Of a stretch of 64,000 nucleotides of DNA, positions 60,341 through 64,000 are shown piece by piece; the first letter of the stretch is position 1, and each line of letters begins with the position of its first letter. Location of the stretch: the NCBI RefSeq assembly GCF_009392895.1, contig NZ_CP045489.1, forward strand, positions 310,001-374,000, in the 5' to 3' direction. The position numbers and the translations under genes are program-made. The stretch is from Natronorubrum aibiense. GTDB lineage: Archaea > Halobacteriota > Halobacteria > Halobacteriales > Natrialbaceae. The notes beneath the pieces were generated by a model that was given only the letters and a program-made list of their open reading frames with translations, ran no database searches and had not been told where the DNA came from.

Positions 60341-60691
60341 ATGAGCAGTTCCACGGCCGAAGCCGAACTCAACGAGGACGAGCGAGCGGGTCTCGAGCTC
60401 ATCCGCGAGTCCGGCGGCATCCACCAGAGCGATTTCTGGAAGGAACTGGAAATCTCCTCGCGCAAGGGCAGCCGGATCGTCGAATCGCTCGTTGAAAAGG
60501 AACTGGTCGATCGAGAGGAAACCATCTATAAGGGCCACAACACCTACTTCATCTCGCCGACCGCACGAGACCTCGATTTCAGACTGCTGATGGCCGGCGA
60601 TATGCTCTCGCCGTTTGTCGGCGAGGAAGAGATTGATCCTAACAGCGACGCCTTCTCGCAGTGGATTATGAACCTCGCGTACGAGGAGTAG
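60341..60691 (+). CDS. Winged-helix transcriptional regulator
   Basis: This 116-aa protein begins 'MSSSTAEAELNEDERAGLEL'. Its helix-turn-helix is 'GGIHQSDFWKELEISSRKGS', with recognition helix 'RIVESLVEKELVDREE' and the wing 'GHNTYFISPT'. It resembles haloarchaeal MarR/TrmB-like regulators. The C-terminal 40 residues are acidic and helical. ATG 60341 follows an in-frame ATG at 60332. 60167-60331 contains no other gene. It could regulate the adjacent membrane gene (26-bp gap). Confidence 0.85.
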   Translation: MSSSTAEAELNEDERAGLELIRESGGIHQSDFWKELEISSRKGSRIVESLVEKELVDREETIYKGHNTYFISPTARDLDFRLLMAGDMLSPFVGEEEIDPNSDAFSQWIMNLAYEE

Positions 60692-60717
60692 TCGGTTCGA
60701 TCCCCGCTTGAGTCGCT

Positions 60718-61053
60718 TTGACCGTCCGTCCGGATCGAACTACTCCAAATTTCTCGCACGACCACCCTGAGGAATTCACGTTCAATCGCCCCACGATACT
60801 GTTCGTCATCTGGGTAGGGATCGCGTTAGTAATTACGGCGCTGGCAACGTTGGATCTCGTGCAGGAAGGGTTCGAGGACGCCTGGATCTTTCTTTTGAGT
60901 GGGGTGATGCTTTTCTGGTTCATCGTCCGCGACTGGTTCCGCCACGAAGGTGGTGCGTTCGTACGACGAGACGATGACCTTCCGTTTCTTGGTGTGACGG
61001 TCTTCGTGCTGGCAGTAACGCTTTGGGTCCTTATCGAACAGTTCGTCATCTGA
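60718..61053 (+). CDS. Three-helix membrane protein
   Basis: This 111-aa protein starts with a TTG-type codon at 60718 ('MTVRPDRTTPNFSHDHPEEF'). Hydrophobic segments lie at about 28-47, 55-72 and 90-110, with an acidic loop 'RHEGGAFVRRDDDLPFLG' between the last two. Family unknown. It follows the winged-helix gene by 26 bp. The start codon is uncertain. Confidence 0.6.
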   Translation: MTVRPDRTTPNFSHDHPEEFTFNRPTILFVIWVGIALVITALATLDLVQEGFEDAWIFLLSGVMLFWFIVRDWFRHEGGAFVRRDDDLPFLGVTVFVLAVTLWVLIEQFVI

Positions 61054-61226
61054 CAGTCTCTACGGATGCCAGCGAGCGCTTCCAGTCTCTCCTGACTAAA
61101 TCCCACCCCCACAACCGTCCAACCAGACCGTGTTGGTTCGTCGAGTGACAATCAAAGCATGACGCTGCATAGTGATGAACTGAAGTCATCAAAAGCTTTT
61201 TCTTGAAATCTGATCACTCATCACCC

Positions 61227-61829
61227 ATGGCTAAGCCCACCTCACCTGGTTCTCCGCCAGGAAGCTACGATCTCTCCACTGTCGACCTTAATGACGACCG
61301 CTACGAGGTCAAGCAGTCAGCGATCCGGAACAAGTACGCCGTCCGTGACAGCGCTGGTAACGTCGTCCTGCGCGGGAAGCAGAAGATGTTCAAGATGAAA
61401 GAGGAGTTCCCGTTCGTCACCGGTAACGGCGAGGACGCGTTCACGGTGAAGGCGGGCGGTATTATGGACGTGGCGGGGAACTACGCGATCACGGACGCGG
61501 GAACCGGCGAAGAGGTCGTCGTCCTCGACGAGGACTTCTCGCTGTTCGTCGAGAACTGGACAATCCGTGACCCCGACACCGGGGAGGCGTTGGCGACTAT
61601 CCAATCGAAGAGCAAACCTCTCTCAGCACTCCGACACCTCGTCTCCGTTGCGAACCTCATCCCGAACAAGTACGAGATATTCGACGCCAGCGGAAATCAC
61701 GTCGGCGACATTGAGGGAAAGCTCTCACTGCGGGACACCTACACGGTCAGCATCGATGACGCCAGTGACGTCCCAAAAGAGGCCGTCATCGCCTCCGCAT
61801 GTATTCTTGATGCCCTTGAAAACGAATGA
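61227..61829 (+). CDS. LURP-one-related protein
   Basis: This 200-aa protein begins 'MAKPTSPGSPPGSYDLSTVD' and contains 'RYEVKQSAIRNKYAVRDSAG', 'VLRGKQKMFKMKEEFPF' and 'NKYEIFDASGNHVGDIEGKL'. This is the LURP-one (Tubby-like) beta-barrel pattern of repeated strands around a central helix. Such proteins are thought to bind membranes or lipids, but no enzyme activity is known. ATG 61227 is set by composition; an upstream frame begins at 61203. It is monocistronic. Confidence 0.85.
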   Translation: MAKPTSPGSPPGSYDLSTVDLNDDRYEVKQSAIRNKYAVRDSAGNVVLRGKQKMFKMKEEFPFVTGNGEDAFTVKAGGIMDVAGNYAITDAGTGEEVVVLDEDFSLFVENWTIRDPDTGEALATIQSKSKPLSALRHLVSVANLIPNKYEIFDASGNHVGDIEGKLSLRDTYTVSIDDASDVPKEAVIASACILDALENE

Positions 61830-62001
61830 GGTGTTTTCCACAGGCAACAAACCCGAGATAGTGTCCTCTGACGAGTTCACTAGCTCCCGCTCATTTCATT
61901 AGTCTATAATGGTTCTTAACGTGAGCGGATGTTCGGGCCTTGATCGTTCAGTACAGATTGTCTACGGCACGGGATGGGGAAGATATCCTTCAATTAGAAG
62001 T

Positions 62002-62265
62002 CTACTGGAAGAATGTGAGTATCATTCCAAGGACACTGAAAATTGCTGCAACGACTGCAATCCAAACGAAATTTCCCGGTTCGAACTCAGACGAACTTTG
62101 CCCTGACAGAGCGAATAGACTTGAGAGAAGTATACCACCGCCACCGAGAACCATTAACCCCGCACCGAGGGTGGTTCCTTCAATAAGAATCGTTCTGGAC
62201 CCAACTAATCCAAGAGATAGACCCGCTGTCCCCATTGAGAGATGATAGAGAGTTGGACGTTGCAT
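62002..62265 (-). CDS. Three-helix small membrane protein (array gene 1)
   Basis: This 87-aa protein begins 'MQRPTLYHLSMGTAGLSLGL' and has hydrophobic segments at about 10-25, 28-48 and 65-85. Family unknown. It lies between dispersed-motif copies at 61948-61960 (TCGTTCAGTACAG) and 62310-62332 (GCACACGTAGTTACCGG). It is the first of four consecutive small genes, each separated by the motif. ATG 62263-62265 gives the best N-terminus. Confidence 0.62.
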   Translation of the reverse strand: MQRPTLYHLSMGTAGLSLGLVGSRTILIEGTTLGAGLMVLGGGGILLSSLFALSGQSSSEFEPGNFVWIAVVAAIFSVLGMILTFFQ

Positions 62266-62309
62266 ACATAGATAGTTCAACCAAGCAACTATACCTGTTT
62301 TGGTGGTCA

Positions 62310-62332
62310 AACCGCACACGTAGTTACCGGTA
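62310..62332 (+). repeat. Dispersed unit between array genes 1 and 2
   Basis: AACCGCACACGTAGTTACCGG matches the unit at 63441 (CGCACACGTAGTTACCGG) almost exactly. Confidence 0.65.
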
Positions 62333-62343
62333 TGTCCGGAGAA

Positions 62344-62736
62344 TCATTGAGTAGTGCCGCGAAGCTGTTCTGGAATAATTATCCTCTCAATGAGCGATGC
62401 GACTGCAAAGCCGATGAGATTGCCGAGTACAACGACGTCAAGGAAGAATAGGGGCCTACCACCAATGAGCCCAAGTCCGAGGACTATCGATACACAGAGC
62501 AGAGCGACACCACCAGCAACGTAACTGAGTCGTTCGCGCCGTTCTTTCGGAAGCCGGTCGCGGATAGCCCACGTGATCGGGCCGAATATGAAAGCTGTTC
62601 CGATAGCGAAGATTGCAACCCAATTCCATGGTGATGGCTCATACTTAATCACACGCACCCCTGTGAGAAGAGCGATCACGCCAAGTGACGCAAATAGCAC
62701 AAGTTGACGCGATCGGTCTGAGTCTACCAAGGCCAT
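62344..62736 (-). CDS. Four-helix small membrane protein (array gene 2)
   Basis: This 130-aa protein begins 'MALVDSDRSRQLVLFASLGV' and has four hydrophobic segments (about 10-28, 38-58, 70-93 and 100-120). A basic loop 'RDRLPKERRERLSYV' separates segments two and three. Family unknown. Repeat units flank it at 62310-62332 and 62823-62850. ATG 62734-62736 is preferred; the frame extends to 62754. Confidence 0.65.
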   Translation of the reverse strand: MALVDSDRSRQLVLFASLGVIALLTGVRVIKYEPSPWNWVAIFAIGTAFIFGPITWAIRDRLPKERRERLSYVAGGVALLCVSIVLGLGLIGGRPLFFLDVVVLGNLIGFAVASLIERIIIPEQLRGTTQ

Positions 62737-62822
62737 GTCTTGATGTTGTCGCACAGCTCTAAATAACTACACGCCAACATGATTGGCGTCTAGAGAAGTC
62801 TTCAACCACAGTAGTACATCCA

Positions 62823-62850
62823 CACACGCAGTTACCGTTCAGTACAGGCC
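62823..62850 (+). repeat. Dispersed unit between array genes 2 and 3
   Basis: CACACGCAGTTACCG joined to TTCAGTACAGG is the full two-part unit. It lies 70 bp before the next gene's start. Confidence 0.7.
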
Positions 62851-62888
62851 GTACAAGTATCGCCCATTCCAAGCCCTCACACAGAAAG

Positions 62889-62899
62889 CTTATATAAAT
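62889..62899 (+). promoter_or_regulatory. TATA box of the lipoprotein gene at 62919
   Basis: CTTATATAAATA ends about 20 bp before the ATG, with its centre about 26 bp upstream. This spacing predicts a leaderless transcript, common in haloarchaea. Confidence 0.65.
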
Positions 62900-62918
62900 A
62901 TGTTGTGAATCTAACTAT

Positions 62919-63383
62919 ATGCTCTCTCGTCGCGCTACACTCCCTCTACTCGCTGGTACACTTTCGGGATGTACCGCCTCAGTTCTTTCTAACAGACATC
63001 CTCGTCTCAACTGTATCGAACTGATTAATTTAGACACACAAGCGCATACCGTTCGCCTGCGTGTCGAGTACGAGAATGAAGAAATCCTCTCTGATTCGTA
63101 TACTATTGATGGCCGTGAAGAAGATGGTCGCGCTCAACAACGATGGATTCCACAGGAGTGGCCCGACGAGACGGGGCCATTCCGTGTCCACTTTCGGATG
63201 AACACCCATTCAGAGTGGGTAACAATCGAATCTGAAGAAGAGTTGGGCGAGTATGCTATCCAGATAGCGTATCGGATTGATTCAGATGGCCACGGCATAC
63301 CCTTTTGGGAAACACGTGATGCTGATGACGACGTGCGAGGTTGTAGCGAATCGCTAGCGAACCCAATTGAAATTGACGGCTGA
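62919..63383 (+). CDS. Tat-type lipoprotein (array gene 3)
   Basis: This 154-aa protein begins 'MLSRRATLPLLAGTLSGC', a twin-arginine lipobox signal. The mature part is beta-rich ('HTVRLRVEYENEEILSDSYT') with acidic turns and two Cys near 'LNCIEL' and 'VRGCSES'. It recalls small haloarchaeal Ig-like lipoproteins such as the one at 4422-4844. Function unknown. It has its own TATA box and lies between repeat units at 62823 and 63431. Confidence 0.78.
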   Translation: MLSRRATLPLLAGTLSGCTASVLSNRHPRLNCIELINLDTQAHTVRLRVEYENEEILSDSYTIDGREEDGRAQQRWIPQEWPDETGPFRVHFRMNTHSEWVTIESEEELGEYAIQIAYRIDSDGHGIPFWETRDADDDVRGCSESLANPIEIDG

Positions 63384-63430
63384 ACAATGGTTCAGACTGG
63401 ATGTGGTTTCCGTGCGCTTTCCACTATAGC

Positions 63431-63466
63431 CGGTCAGTTCGCACACGTAGTTACCGGTCAGTACAG
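63431..63466 (+). repeat. Dispersed unit between array genes 3 and 4
   Basis: CGGTCAGTTCGCACACGTAG, then TTACCGGTCAGTACAG. The GGTCAGT start recurs after 24 bp, so this is about one and a half units in tandem and the clearest view of the repeat. Confidence 0.7.
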
Positions 63467-63528
63467 TTGCCGCAGTTGTCTCCCGCTAAATGGAAACGAA
63501 TATACACATAAGTGGTGAAATATAAAAT

Positions 63529-63720
63529 ATGACCTCGAAGACTAGTTCTCTTCTCATTCCCGGTATCATGTGTATGATTATTGGATTTCTTCTTTTTCAT
63601 GTGTTAGGTGCCGCATTCGGGCTAATAATTGGATTAGCAATGGGTGAACAATTCTACCAGCGCCACGAGTTAGAGAAGCAGGTCAACGAACTCCAAACAG
63701 AAGAGAAAGAGGAGAGGTAA
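63529..63720 (+). CDS. Small membrane protein with coiled-coil tail (array gene 4)
   Basis: This 63-aa protein has two hydrophobic segments (about 7-25 and 27-40), the second rich in Gly ('GAAFGLIIGLAMG'). A charged coiled-coil tail follows ('HELEKQVNELQTEEKEER'). The tail suggests oligomerisation. Family unknown. After its stop, CGGTCAGTTCGCAGCC (63736-63751) begins another degenerate repeat unit. Confidence 0.65.
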   Translation: MTSKTSSLLIPGIMCMIIGFLLFHVLGAAFGLIIGLAMGEQFYQRHELEKQVNELQTEEKEER

Positions 63721-63800
63721 TGTTTGTACGCTACGGTCAGTTCGCAGCCATAGTGACCAGTACTCTCAAGAAATAATCCTTAGAATAAAGCCACGGGGAG

Positions 63801-64000
63801 TTACTCCTTAGTAAAGAACTCATCCGCCCCTCGATCAACCTCACTTCGTGAGCTGTTCGTCACATCTTCACCGAATGCATCGACATACGGGTCCGAATCA
63901 CTACATCTGGCTATGGTTTCTCTGACATCGTCCTCCCCGATCCACTTGATCAACTCCCCTCTCCCGTTCTCGACTTGTGCATGCATGTCCAGCATCGTCC
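63801..64000 (-). CDS. Partial acidic protein at the window edge
   Basis: The frame is open to the right edge. The visible C-terminal ~66 residues include 'GRGELIKWIGEDDVRETIAR' and 'DPYVDAFGEDVTNSSRSEVD' and end 'FFTKE'. An ATG at 63993-63995 could be the start, but the frame continues beyond it, so the gene may be longer. Family unknown. Confidence 0.45.
   Translation of the reverse strand, partial: TMLDMHAQVENGRGELIKWIGEDDVRETIARCSDSDPYVDAFGEDVTNSSRSEVDRGADEFFTKE

Noticed and set aside
63431-63466. CRISPR-like reading of the ~25-bp repeat
   Set aside because: Units are dispersed, diverged and separated by whole genes rather than uniform spacers, and no cas gene was seen.

Overview
The window is haloarchaeal. 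The predicted proteins are rich in Asp and Glu. Many families are typical of haloarchaea: stand-alone HalOD1 domains, Tat-type lipoprotein signals (RR motif followed by a lipobox Cys), a DUF5789-type protein, small CPxCG zinc-finger proteins, PhiH1-like and HVO_A0114-like winged helices, and TATA boxes about 26 bp ahead of start codons. No rRNA, tRNA, CRISPR array or core housekeeping gene was recognised. It reads as accessory DNA: an integrated conjugative plasmid or a megaplasmid segment. I cannot name the species.

Layout. 0-13.9 kb: a HalOD1 protein, a HEPN-like operon, a gene pair present twice (2.9-3.8 and 9.06-9.93 kb), two IS5-family elements (one with a visible target duplication), a GIDE-domain protein, an M48 protease and a cation exchanger. 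13.9-25.5 kb: zinc-finger proteins, an OB-fold DNA-binding protein with a GC-rich leader, small membrane proteins, regulators (PhiH1-like, PadR), a HepT/MntA toxin-antitoxin pair, and a secreted metallo-beta-lactamase-fold protein with a DUF3006 partner. 25.6-41.2 kb: a conjugation/replication module, nearly all on the minus strand. In transcriptional order it runs from a small leader protein through a pilin-like protein, a large surface protein, a lipoprotein, a VirB6/TrbL-like membrane protein, a VirB4-type ATPase, an accessory protein and a VirD4/HerA-type coupling ATPase. Iteron-like repeats and a primase-like protein follow. 41.7-52.8 kb: DUF2238-like and MscS membrane proteins, a cluster of decayed genes with an IS110 remnant, a TumE/HVO_A0114 toxin-antitoxin pair with a palindromic operator, and a tyrosine integrase with a perfect 12-bp inverted repeat upstream. 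53-64 kb: zinc-finger microproteins, two PQQ-type beta-propeller lipoproteins, a Yip1-like protein and a second M48 protease, then a run of small, mostly membrane or lipoprotein genes.

How it fits together. The ATPases, pilin-like and VirB6-like proteins, primase, SSB-like protein and integrase form a plausible transfer, replication and integration set. Two toxin-antitoxin pairs and a HEPN-like operon could stabilise or defend the element. IS elements, solo IS200/IS605-like ends and several pseudogenes record repeated turnover.

Most unusual feature. Many of the small single genes (mainly short membrane proteins) are bracketed by copies of a degenerate ~25-bp unit, GGTCAGTACAGG joined to CACACGTAGTTACC, sometimes inside a longer ~85-bp repeat found in both orientations. 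At 61.9-63.8 kb it separates four consecutive genes, as in an array of gene cassettes.
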